64,000 bases of DNA from Yersinia enterocolitica subsp. enterocolitica (GTDB lineage: Bacteria; Pseudomonadota; Gammaproteobacteria; Enterobacterales; Enterobacteriaceae). Of this stretch, positions 40,481 to 47,610 are shown one piece after another (the first letter of the stretch is position 1; each line of letters starts with the position of its first letter). The notes beneath the pieces were generated by a model that searched no databases, was not told where the DNA came from, and was given only the letters and a program-made list of their open reading frames with translations. Made by a program: the position numbers and the translations under genes. The stretch covers positions 2,046,001 through 2,110,000 of the forward strand of contig NZ_LR590469.1 in NCBI RefSeq assembly GCF_901472495.1. The letters run 5' to 3'.

Positions 40481-41011
40481 TCAGTGCCAGTTGGGGTCTT
40501 GCTCTAACTGCTTTTTCAACATAGCTTGAATACTCTCACTCGGGCGCCCCAACCATTGATAAGTGGCGAACTTACTCGGGGCATCTAGCGCTTCTGGCTT
40601 GTCGTCAACCGAAACTCGCATCCCCCATGCCTGCCAGACTTGTTTTTCATCCCGACTAAAGGCTACCCACATAAAATTATTACTACAATCATGGGGTTTA
40701 CAAATCCGCCCCACTTTATACTGCTGCCCTTCCCAATTGATCACCGCATACGGCGCAGATGTCCCGACCCCCTTACGCGCCCATGCAGGTAAGTTTTTTT
40801 GGCTTTTCACCATTTTTTGCCAGCTATTTTTATACACTGGCTGTTGCAGTAAATCTGCTGTGGTAGGCAAGGGTTTGGCTAATGTGGGCTGAACAGGCGT
40901 TGAACTTGCAGACACTAAAGCAGCATTCGTCGCAGGTTGCGCGAAAGCCCAGGAACTGGCACTGAGTATCGTCGCAGTAACAAGACAATGGAGGGTTTTA
41001 TGGCCTTTCAT
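40481..41011 (-). CDS. ivy: Ivy-like inhibitor of C-type lysozyme
   Basis: A 176-residue exported protein with a signal peptide cleaved near AFA-Q (about residue 24) and a Pro/Thr/Ala-rich linker (about 25-50). The Ivy domain follows with NLPAWARKGV and the CKPHDC motif. That motif forms the disulfide-closed loop that plugs the lysozyme active site. The domain is shared with E. coli Ivy (about 157 residues); the linker makes this one slightly longer. It protects periplasmic peptidoglycan from host lysozyme or from the cell's own lytic enzymes. It stands alone, converging with the srl operon and flanked on both sides by collapsed ERIC elements. Confidence 0.8.
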   Translation of the reverse strand: MKGHKTLHCLVTATILSASSWAFAQPATNAALVSASSTPVQPTLAKPLPTTADLLQQPVYKNSWQKMVKSQKNLPAWARKGVGTSAPYAVINWEGQQYKVGRICKPHDCSNNFMWVAFSRDEKQVWQAWGMRVSVDDKPEALDAPSKFATYQWLGRPSESIQAMLKKQLEQDPNWH

Positions 41012-41040
41012 TATCGAAAATCCTTATTATCTGATTAATC

Positions 41041-41099
41041 TATACCCTAAATAATTCGAGTTGCAGAATGCACATGCAACTTGAAGTATGGCGGGTATG
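41041..41099 (+). repeat. Collapsed ERIC (only arms left)
   Basis: TATACCCTAAATAATTCGAG followed by TTGCAG is the classic ERIC left end and is joined after four bases to ATGCAACTTGAAGTATGGCG, the classic right end. The entire centre is missing. It lies in the upstream region of the ivy-like gene. An open frame of 60 codons starting inside it (41068) is probably not a gene. Confidence 0.75.
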
Positions 41100-41307
41100 C
41101 TCGCCAGGGATTGAACTGGCCTCTGTGCAACAAATTTGCATACGTGATATTAATTTGCATTTCTATGACCTTCAACTGTCGGAAAAGTTGATCTATAGCA
41201 CGAATTTTCATCCTAATTCTCGTTATAGCGCAATCTGTATGACAGCTTGAGGTAAGCTATAAACCAGACAATGTTGAGTTGATAAACCTACTCCAGAAGG
41301 CCCTGCT

Positions 41308-42171
41308 ATGTTAACCCTTGAGTTGCCCGAAGCCCCAGAGAAGTTGTACTACTCCGCTGGTGATGCCCATCCGCTAGACAAGCTCGAGAGCGATAAAATC
41401 GTCCAAATGGTGATAGACCTGGATATTGCCAACTCTGATAGTGAGCATTATGTCACCGGTTGGATGGGGCTAAATAGTGTGGTGATAATTCGCAATTATC
41501 AAAATAAGCGCGGGACCGCCAACGGCTTTGTGGTAAATAAAGGAGACCGCTACCGGCTGAGTATTCAGTCGATTGAATTTCGTATCCCAAAAGTGGTGTT
41601 ATGGATGAGTTTTCGCCGCAAGCCCCGCACCATGGAGTTAATTACCTATGAAACATTGGGCGAGCAACCTAGTGGCATGCAGCAATACCGCAATATCCTC
41701 GAAGAGGAATTACGTCAGCAACTTGATGAAGATTGGCGCGAGCTGAATGATTATCTGGGCGCGGCCTGCTGGCAAATCGAAAATGATGTGCCGTTGTGGC
41801 AGCAAGCGCATCGAGAAATAACATTGGATGCCATTAACCAACTCGCTGCGGCCCCCATTTTCCGCACCAAACATTTACAAGCTGATGGCAATTATGCCGG
41901 TTTCTGGGCAGGCGATTACTTTTTTGCCGTCAGGCAACCTACGGCCGATAACCCCTTACCCGCGATACAAATTTCCTGGCGAGAAAATGAAAAAGAGATC
42001 GGCAGCTATCTGTTCGATCTCATAAAAGATGAGGCAGGCGAGCCGAAATTGTTGCTGTGCATTCGCCCACGCAAAGGGGCTGAAAGTTACCTACTTAACC
42101 GTTTTGACGCCCATCATTTGCAGCGGGCCATCGCGATGTTTGCCATGACACAGCGCTATTTACTGGCGTAA
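41308..42171 (+). CDS. Conserved-looking protein of unknown function
   Basis: I do not recognise this 287-residue protein. It has no signal peptide or membrane segment and looks cytosolic, with many acidic residues. Recurring features are LYYSAGDAHPLDKLESDKIV near the N terminus, a hydrophobic beta-rich region (TGWMGLNSVVIIRNY) and a Gln/Glu/Trp-rich middle (about 125-165). The C-terminal half contains FWAGDYFFAVRQPTADNPLP and LLLCIRPRKGAESYLLNRFD. CAGAAGG precedes the ATG. It is followed by two ERIC copies and converges with thiD. It could be a resident enterobacterial gene of narrow spread, since base use does not look foreign. Confidence 0.75.
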   Translation: MLTLELPEAPEKLYYSAGDAHPLDKLESDKIVQMVIDLDIANSDSEHYVTGWMGLNSVVIIRNYQNKRGTANGFVVNKGDRYRLSIQSIEFRIPKVVLWMSFRRKPRTMELITYETLGEQPSGMQQYRNILEEELRQQLDEDWRELNDYLGAACWQIENDVPLWQQAHREITLDAINQLAAAPIFRTKHLQADGNYAGFWAGDYFFAVRQPTADNPLPAIQISWRENEKEIGSYLFDLIKDEAGEPKLLLCIRPRKGAESYLLNRFDAHHLQRAIAMFAMTQRYLLA

Positions 42172-42173
42172 GA

Positions 42174-42410
42174 ATGCAGGTAAGCAACAAGTGAACATAT
42201 CCCGATGAGCTTATTTATGCTCAACGACCAGTAAGTGATTCGGGTGTGTGAGCGCAGTTAACACCCCTGCGGCTTCAAGACCACGGGTGCCCAAAGCCAT
42301 TGGAGTCGCAGGTAGGCAACAAGTGAACATATCCCGATGAGCTTAGTCAAGTAAGTGATTCGGGTGTGTGAGCGCAGTTAACACCCCTGTGGCTTCAAGG
42401 GCGAAGGGCA
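42174..42410 (+). repeat. Two tandem ERIC elements
   Basis: The core CGGGTGTGTGAGCGCAGTTA recurs at 42241 and 42361, 120 bp apart, each with an upstream CCCGATGAGCTTA half. Copy 1 has a longer centre. The array fills the whole gap between the stop codons of the converging 41308-42171 gene and thiD. Confidence 0.85.
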
Positions 42411-43211
42411 TTACCACCATCGGTGGAAATGATGCACCGGCCCGATCCCCTGCCCCACTTCAAGGGTATCGGCCTGCTCCAGCGCCCCTTGCAGATAGTC
42501 TTTAGCTGCACTGACGGTATCTGGCCAATTGGCATATCGTGGCCGTAATGCCGCCAGTGCTGCCGACAAGGTGCAACCAGTGCCGTGGGTATGTCGGGTA
42601 TTAACCCGGCGCGTTACAAAACGCTGTTCCCCCTGAGCGGTAAACAGCCAATCCGGACTTTCTTCGCCGCTCAAATGCCCGCCTTTCATCAATACTCCCT
42701 GACAGCCTAAAGCCAATAGTGCTCGCCCCTGTTCGCGCATTTCTTGCTCATTATGTGCGGACGAACAATCCAGCAGTGCCGCAGCTTCCGGCAAATTAGG
42801 TGTAATCAAAGCAACCCGTGGGAGCAGTATACGGCGCACAGCATCAATGGCCTGAGGTGCCAGCAAAGGATCACCACTTTTGGCGACCATCACGGTATCT
42901 AATACCACAAATGGGATGGGATAACGGCGCAATTGCGTGGCGACAATATCGACAATTTCCGCATTTGCCAGCATGCCGATTTTGGCGCTATCGATACGCA
43001 CATCACTGAGAACAGAATCTAATTGGGCGGCAACAAAAGCCGGTTCGATGGGATAGACCGACTGCACACCACGGGTGTTTTGCGCCACTAAAGCGGTGAT
43101 AACACTGGTGCCGTAGGCCTGTAATGCAGAAAAGGTTTTTAGATCAGCCTGAATACCGGCACCACCACTTGGGTCAGTTCCGGCAATAGTTAACGCATTG
43201 ATACGCTTCAT
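42411..43211 (-). CDS. thiD: Hydroxymethylpyrimidine (phosphate) kinase
   Basis: ThiD phosphorylates HMP and then HMP-P to HMP-PP for thiamine synthesis. The 266-residue protein is a ribokinase-fold enzyme with ALTIAGTDPSGGAGIQADLKTFSA at the N terminus (substrate site), VLDTVMVAKSGDPLL, LITPNLPEAAALL and the ATP-site/anion-hole motif THGTGCTLSAALAA. It is a single-gene unit here, without thiM, under a TPP riboswitch that begins eight bases upstream of the start. Two ERIC repeats begin immediately after the stop codon. Confidence 0.95.
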   Translation of the reverse strand: MKRINALTIAGTDPSGGAGIQADLKTFSALQAYGTSVITALVAQNTRGVQSVYPIEPAFVAAQLDSVLSDVRIDSAKIGMLANAEIVDIVATQLRRYPIPFVVLDTVMVAKSGDPLLAPQAIDAVRRILLPRVALITPNLPEAAALLDCSSAHNEQEMREQGRALLALGCQGVLMKGGHLSGEESPDWLFTAQGEQRFVTRRVNTRHTHGTGCTLSAALAALRPRYANWPDTVSAAKDYLQGALEQADTLEVGQGIGPVHHFHRWW

Positions 43212-43218
43212 TAATACA

Positions 43219-43302
43219 CTTCCCTACGCTGGCATAATCCAGATCAGGTAATACGGGTAATATCTCAGCCATACCACGATTTGTAGCAGGCACCCCGAGT
43301 CA
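43219..43302 (-). promoter_or_regulatory. TPP riboswitch (thi box) of thiD
   Basis: On the minus strand the conserved blocks occur in order: CGGGGTGCC, GGCTGAGATATTACCCG, then ACCTGATCTGGATTATGCC and AGCGTAGGGAAG. The AGGGAA at its end lies eight bases before the thiD ATG and is the ribosome site, so TPP binding should hide it. This implies control at translation initiation. Confidence 0.95.
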
Positions 43303-43395
43303 GAATTGTTATTATCACGGGCAGGTGATAGAAGATCAATGATGTATTAACTAAACCAATGATCAACCCAGCAGTCTTGGAGATATAACCGAAGA

Positions 43396-43836
43396 ATGAG
43401 CATACAGATTCGTCAGTATCGAGAGAGTGATCGACCATTTCTGCGCACTTTGTATTTGGCATCACGTCAGGCCGCGTTTAGCTGGCTGGATGGGGAGCAT
43501 TTTCGTCTGGAGGATTTTGACCGTTCCACTCTGGGTGAAACCATTCTGGTGGCGATTGATGGCGATGACCACCTTGGTTTTGCCTCCATATTTATGGAGG
43601 AGAGTTTCCTGCATAACCTGTTTGTTGATCCTAAAGCACAGCATCTTGGGGTGGGTAAGGCCTTATTGCTGGCAGCACAACAGCGATTTACTTCTCATGG
43701 CTCATTAAAGTGCCTGGCAAAAAACCAGCAAGCTATGGCGTTTTATCGCAAACAAAACTGGGTAGCAATTGCCTCCGGTAAGAGTAACGATGGCGACTAT
43801 ATATTAATGCATTGGCATAATGAAAAGGTTAAATAA
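43396..43836 (+). CDS. GNAT-family N-acetyltransferase
   Basis: A 146-residue acetyltransferase of the GNAT fold. Motif A, with the acetyl-CoA loop, is FLHNLFVDPKAQHLGVGKALLLAAQ (the Q-x-x-G-x-G/A element), and motif B is CLAKNQQAMAFYRKQNWV. The substrate cannot be told. It is divergent from thiD and its riboswitch, with 94 bp between the riboswitch 5' end and its start; no thiamine link is implied. A bidirectional terminator follows. Confidence 0.85.
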   Translation: MSIQIRQYRESDRPFLRTLYLASRQAAFSWLDGEHFRLEDFDRSTLGETILVAIDGDDHLGFASIFMEESFLHNLFVDPKAQHLGVGKALLLAAQQRFTSHGSLKCLAKNQQAMAFYRKQNWVAIASGKSNDGDYILMHWHNEKVK

Positions 43837-43871
43837 GGCCAAGAACTCAATAATAGAAACGAAAAGAGAGT

Positions 43872-43897
43872 AAGGGAGCCGAAGCTCCCTTATCTTT
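43872..43897 (+). terminator. Bidirectional terminator
   Basis: AAGGGAGC (43873-43880) and GCTCCCTT (43885-43892) form a tight hairpin with a CGAA loop, followed by ATCTTT on this strand. It separates the GNAT gene from the converging dehydrogenase operon. Confidence 0.8.
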
Positions 43898-43906
43898 ATT
43901 GATTAA

Positions 43907-45175
43907 TTACTCTTCACGTAATGCTTTAACATCCTCAGCTTTGATATTCAAAGTGGGTTGGCCAAACTGTTGCAACAGATAATTGCTCAAACTAACCACC
44001 TGTTCATCAGTTAATGTATTGGCAAAACTGGGCATAAAGACCTCGCCATCATTGGTTTGGCGCGACACACCGTGAAGAATCACATTAATCAGGTTATTTT
44101 GCGTGGATGCCCCGACCACCGAGTTCTTCATCAATGATGGATAATAACCGTCTTTCACCCCCTCACCGGTAAAACTGTGGCAACTGGCGCAATTCCCCAG
44201 ATACAAACGCGCACCATCGGTGTGGTTATCTGCGATGAAAGGCATGCCGCGTAAGGTATTAACACTGGTTGCCGCCTGCCCCCAATCCGAGCGACTCTTG
44301 GCCTCATCATCGGGATTCAATGGTTTCAGCGTGCGCAAATATACGGCCATCGCGTTCAGATCACTGTCAGTCAGGTGGCGCGTACTGTTTTCAATGACTT
44401 CTGCCATCGGCCCAGCCGCTTGTGCTTTACCGTCAACATGGCCGCTACGCAGATATTGCACTACCTGCTGCTGGCTCCAGCCACCAATTCCAGCATGGGG
44501 GTCTGAGGTAATATTGAATGCTGTCCAACCATCAATATCGGCACCAGAATAGGCTTTGCTGTCTTTCATCCCCATAGTGATATTGCGCGGGGTATGACAT
44601 TCACCGCAGTGCCCCAGCGCTTCAACAAAATAAGCCCCCTGATTCCATTGTGCATCCTTACTGGTATCCGGTTGGAAGCGCTGCCCGTCAAAATTCACCA
44701 GATTCCAGAACCACAACCCCCAGCGCTGATTGAAGGGGAACGGCATGTCATTCTCACGATTCGGCTGATGCACCGCTGGCAAGTTGAACAAATAAGCTTT
44801 AATCGCTTTAACATCCTCATCGGTCAGCAAGGTATACGAGGTGTAAGGGAATGCAGGGTAGAGATTTTCGCCATTTTTGCCTTTGCCTTCATGCAGTGCG
44901 CGCAAAAACTCCTCATCGGTCCAACTGCCAATTCCGGTTTCTTTATCGGGTGTGATATTCGGCGAATATAAGGTGCCCATCGGGGTTTTAAAGGCTAATC
45001 CACCGGCAAAGGGTTTACCCTCTTTGGTGGTATGGCACGCCACACAGTCCGCGGCTTTAGTCAGATATTCACCACGCGCAATTAAATTAGCATCTGCACT
45101 GGCATATCCGGCTACAGCTAATCCGAATGCGATAAACAGGAATCTCATTGAGTGAGCCAAGGTTTGCTTTTTCAT
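43907..45175 (-). CDS. Membrane-bound sugar(-acid) dehydrogenase, tri-heme cytochrome c subunit
   Basis: A 422-residue exported cytochrome with three c-type heme motifs: CVACH (Cys44), CGECH and CASCH, each with a later Met or His ligand candidate. It has a signal peptide (RFLFIAFGLAVAGYASA). It passes electrons from the flavin subunit to ubiquinone, as in gluconate, 2-ketogluconate or sorbitol dehydrogenase of acetic acid bacteria. The ATG at 45175 opens the signal peptide; codons upstream lie in the preceding gene. It starts one base after the flavoprotein stop. The substrate is not decided by sequence alone. Confidence 0.88.
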   Translation of the reverse strand: MKKQTLAHSMRFLFIAFGLAVAGYASADANLIARGEYLTKAADCVACHTTKEGKPFAGGLAFKTPMGTLYSPNITPDKETGIGSWTDEEFLRALHEGKGKNGENLYPAFPYTSYTLLTDEDVKAIKAYLFNLPAVHQPNRENDMPFPFNQRWGLWFWNLVNFDGQRFQPDTSKDAQWNQGAYFVEALGHCGECHTPRNITMGMKDSKAYSGADIDGWTAFNITSDPHAGIGGWSQQQVVQYLRSGHVDGKAQAAGPMAEVIENSTRHLTDSDLNAMAVYLRTLKPLNPDDEAKSRSDWGQAATSVNTLRGMPFIADNHTDGARLYLGNCASCHSFTGEGVKDGYYPSLMKNSVVGASTQNNLINVILHGVSRQTNDGEVFMPSFANTLTDEQVVSLSNYLLQQFGQPTLNIKAEDVKALREE

Positions 45176-45176
45176 A

Positions 45177-46796
45177 TTACACCTCGGCCTTAAGTGTTTC
45201 AGCAATGCGCAGAGAGAGCGCGGCAATCGTCAAAGTACAGTTCACTGAACCGACAGTGGGCATCACACTGCTGCTGGCGATAAACAAATTCTTATGGTCA
45301 TGGCTGCGGCAATCACTGTCGACTACTGAATCTTTGGGGTCATTACCCATGATGGTGGTGCCCGTAATATGATTATTATTGGCAAAATTATTATGGAACT
45401 GCACTTCTGTACCGCCCATCAACCTGGCGGCCTCAGCATAAACTTGCTGCGTGTGCACCGCACTTTTGCGCACATAATCATCCATCGCATAGTAAAACTC
45501 TGGCTTCGGAATACCGATGGCATCTTTCTCGGTCGGGCTGGGAATAATGCGATTTTCTACATGTGGCAGAATTTCGTGGAAACTGTCGAACTGCACAAAG
45601 CGCGCCGCCCGATCGCGGATCTTCGCATCCAACTGTGGCCCCAGTTGCAATTCCCCCTGCTTGAGTAACTCAATCGTGACCTGATCAGTGCGAGATAAGT
45701 TAGACAAATGAATCTTTTTCGCTGCATATTCGGATCGAAATGCACCATCCCGGAAGCCAATCAAAGAGGTCATTTCCTGCGGGCCACGCCCCGGCCACAA
45801 CGGTTCATTAGCCATAAAGGTCACACCGGTGCCTGGGTGATCCATCAGATTGCGCCCAACCATATCGGAGCTATTTCCCACACCAAGCGGATTTTTATCA
45901 CTGGTGGACATCAGCATCAGCTTTGGCGTTTCAATACCATTGGCCGCCAGCACAAAATACTTACCCTCAGCGCGATGCTCATTACCCTGCGCATCCTTAA
46001 ATAAGGCAGCGGTGATCTGCTGCTGGTCATTGACTTCCAGTTTATACACCACGGCTTGTGGGCGGATAACAGCACCTGCAAGCTCGGCTTTTTCTACATG
46101 GGTAATGGCGTTATACATCGCCCCTATCGGGCAAATTGGCATGCAGTTATTGTTGCCACAACAGGTAGGACGGCCATCATAAGGGCGGCTATTACGGGCC
46201 ACCGGCTCGGTCACCACATCAAAGTGGCTGCCATTAAAAGTGTGACTGTTTAGCACGGTTTTAATACGCTGTTCATTCCACGACAGTGGCAGCGGTGCCA
46301 TTGGATAAGGTGCGCTGCGCGGTGAGCCAAGATCTTCATCACTCGGCCCCCAAACCCCTAACTCTTGCTCTGCGCGTAAATACCACTTTTCCAGCGCTGC
46401 GTAGTCAATAGGCCAGTCGCGCCCAACGCCATAGATTGTTTTTAGCTTGAAATCATTCGGCAGGAAACGCCAGGCCGATGCCGCCCAATGCCAGGTGGTG
46501 CCCCCTACCGCACGAATATATTGTACATCGTATGGGTGTTCACCCTTTTGAATCAGATAGTTATTATTAGGGTTAGATTCAGGATGAGGGGCATAAGAAG
46601 TTGAGGGGTAAGGTGCCATATTGTCTGATTTGTCGGGCTGATTGCGGAAGTTTTCCACAATCTCCCAGCGCGAAAGGCGTGGGCCAGCTTCTAGCACCAA
46701 TACTGATTTGCCAGCCATCGCCAATTGATGCGCAACCAAGCCGCCAGCCACGCCCGAACCAATGACGACGATATCCGCCTTGAGTGTGTCAGCCAT
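45177..46796 (-). CDS. Membrane-bound sugar(-acid) dehydrogenase, GMC flavoprotein subunit
   Basis: The catalytic FAD subunit, 539 residues, of the glucose-methanol-choline oxidoreductase type. The dinucleotide fold ADIVVIGSGVAGGLVAHQLA opens the protein, and a Cys-rich iron-sulfur-like segment CCGNNNCMPICPIGAMYN follows near residue 220. The C-terminal catalytic part contains NNHITGTTIMG (active-site His) and SSVMPTVGSVNCTLTIAALS. Periplasmic oxidation of gluconate, 2-ketogluconate or a polyol is the expected reaction. GGAG nine bases before the ATG at 46796 decides the start over the TTG at 46811. Confidence 0.88.
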   Translation of the reverse strand: MADTLKADIVVIGSGVAGGLVAHQLAMAGKSVLVLEAGPRLSRWEIVENFRNQPDKSDNMAPYPSTSYAPHPESNPNNNYLIQKGEHPYDVQYIRAVGGTTWHWAASAWRFLPNDFKLKTIYGVGRDWPIDYAALEKWYLRAEQELGVWGPSDEDLGSPRSAPYPMAPLPLSWNEQRIKTVLNSHTFNGSHFDVVTEPVARNSRPYDGRPTCCGNNNCMPICPIGAMYNAITHVEKAELAGAVIRPQAVVYKLEVNDQQQITAALFKDAQGNEHRAEGKYFVLAANGIETPKLMLMSTSDKNPLGVGNSSDMVGRNLMDHPGTGVTFMANEPLWPGRGPQEMTSLIGFRDGAFRSEYAAKKIHLSNLSRTDQVTIELLKQGELQLGPQLDAKIRDRAARFVQFDSFHEILPHVENRIIPSPTEKDAIGIPKPEFYYAMDDYVRKSAVHTQQVYAEAARLMGGTEVQFHNNFANNNHITGTTIMGNDPKDSVVDSDCRSHDHKNLFIASSSVMPTVGSVNCTLTIAALSLRIAETLKAEV

Positions 46797-46813
46797 AAAT
46801 GTATTCTCCAAAA

Positions 46814-47323
46814 TTATAAGGCGACATCAGGCTTTGCAGCCCAGTATCCAGGTTTATTCGGGCAATAAGAGCGAATAACCAACACATCGGATACCGCATC
46901 GAACATCAACGCATTTTCATAACTGATAACTGCTGCATCAGTTCCTTCACCAATGACACCCACATACCAACCTTGCAAGATCTGCCGGGCAATCTGCTGT
47001 TGTAATGGCGGCCATTGATGAGGCTCACCGGCGGGCAGAGGCTGCAATAAGGCGAGTTTTTGGTCAAAACCACCGACTTTACCGAGCAATACTTGATAGA
47101 TTCGCTGACCAACCTGCGCATTAAGCTGGCGTTTACCCGTCAGTGTGCGGGAAACCAACATAAATCTTTCAAAGTTCTGCGGCGAAGTTTGAGTTGATGC
47201 TGCGAAAGCATCCAAAGAGAGGGGGTTCATCAGGCTGCTGACCAGCCCGACACCGACATAGCCTAGCAGGCGACGACGCGAAATACCGCGCAGCTGGGGT
47301 ATCGCAGAGCGAGTTACCGACAT
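46814..47323 (-). CDS. Gluconate 2-dehydrogenase subunit 3 family protein
   Basis: The small third subunit of the dehydrogenase, 169 residues. It carries a twin-arginine-like signal (SRRRLLGYVGVGLVSSLM), which would export it folded, together with the flavoprotein that lacks its own signal. This hitch-hiker arrangement is known for the family. The domain contains FMLVSRTLTGKRQLNAQVG and GWYVGVIGEGTDAAVISYENALMF. GGAGAAAA before the ATG at 47323 decides the start. It is the promoter-proximal gene of the three. A perfect CRP half-site pair lies about 270 bp upstream. Confidence 0.85.
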   Translation of the reverse strand: MSVTRSAIPQLRGISRRRLLGYVGVGLVSSLMNPLSLDAFAASTQTSPQNFERFMLVSRTLTGKRQLNAQVGQRIYQVLLGKVGGFDQKLALLQPLPAGEPHQWPPLQQQIARQILQGWYVGVIGEGTDAAVISYENALMFDAVSDVLVIRSYCPNKPGYWAAKPDVAL

Positions 47324-47552
47324 GTTTTTTCTCCACAAAAGAGCACGCGCGCAGTATTCATCTGTTGAATAAATGGACATGCTATCGGCATGGCGTTAAC
47401 AGATGTGGGTTACTGCGAGCTAAACTGCCGTCTGAAACACCCTGCGGCAGTGGCAATCTTGACTAGTAATGAATGGACTTCCCGCCTGATGGCGATGTGA
47501 GTTATAAGATAAATATGTTAAACATTTAGTTTAGTTGTAAAGATTCGTCAAG

Positions 47553-47605
47553 ATTATACATCCATCAATGAGAGGGTAAAGTTAAATGTGATGCACGTCA
47601 CATTT
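47553..47605 (-). promoter_or_regulatory. Perfect-consensus CRP site and -10 before the dehydrogenase operon
   Basis: TGTGA-TGCACG-TCACA (47587-47602) is flanked by AAA and TTT, giving eight matching bases on each arm. On the minus strand an extended -10, TGTATAAT (TATAAT at 47553-47558), follows. The distance from CRP centre to the likely start is about 48 bp, not a standard class I or II spacing, so the true start or promoter may differ. It points to catabolite control of the dehydrogenase genes. Confidence 0.7.
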
Positions 47606-47610
47606 TGTAA

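Noticed and set aside
41068..41250. 60-codon open frame before the 287-residue gene
   Set aside because: Starts inside a collapsed ERIC, has no ribosome site and no recognisable product.
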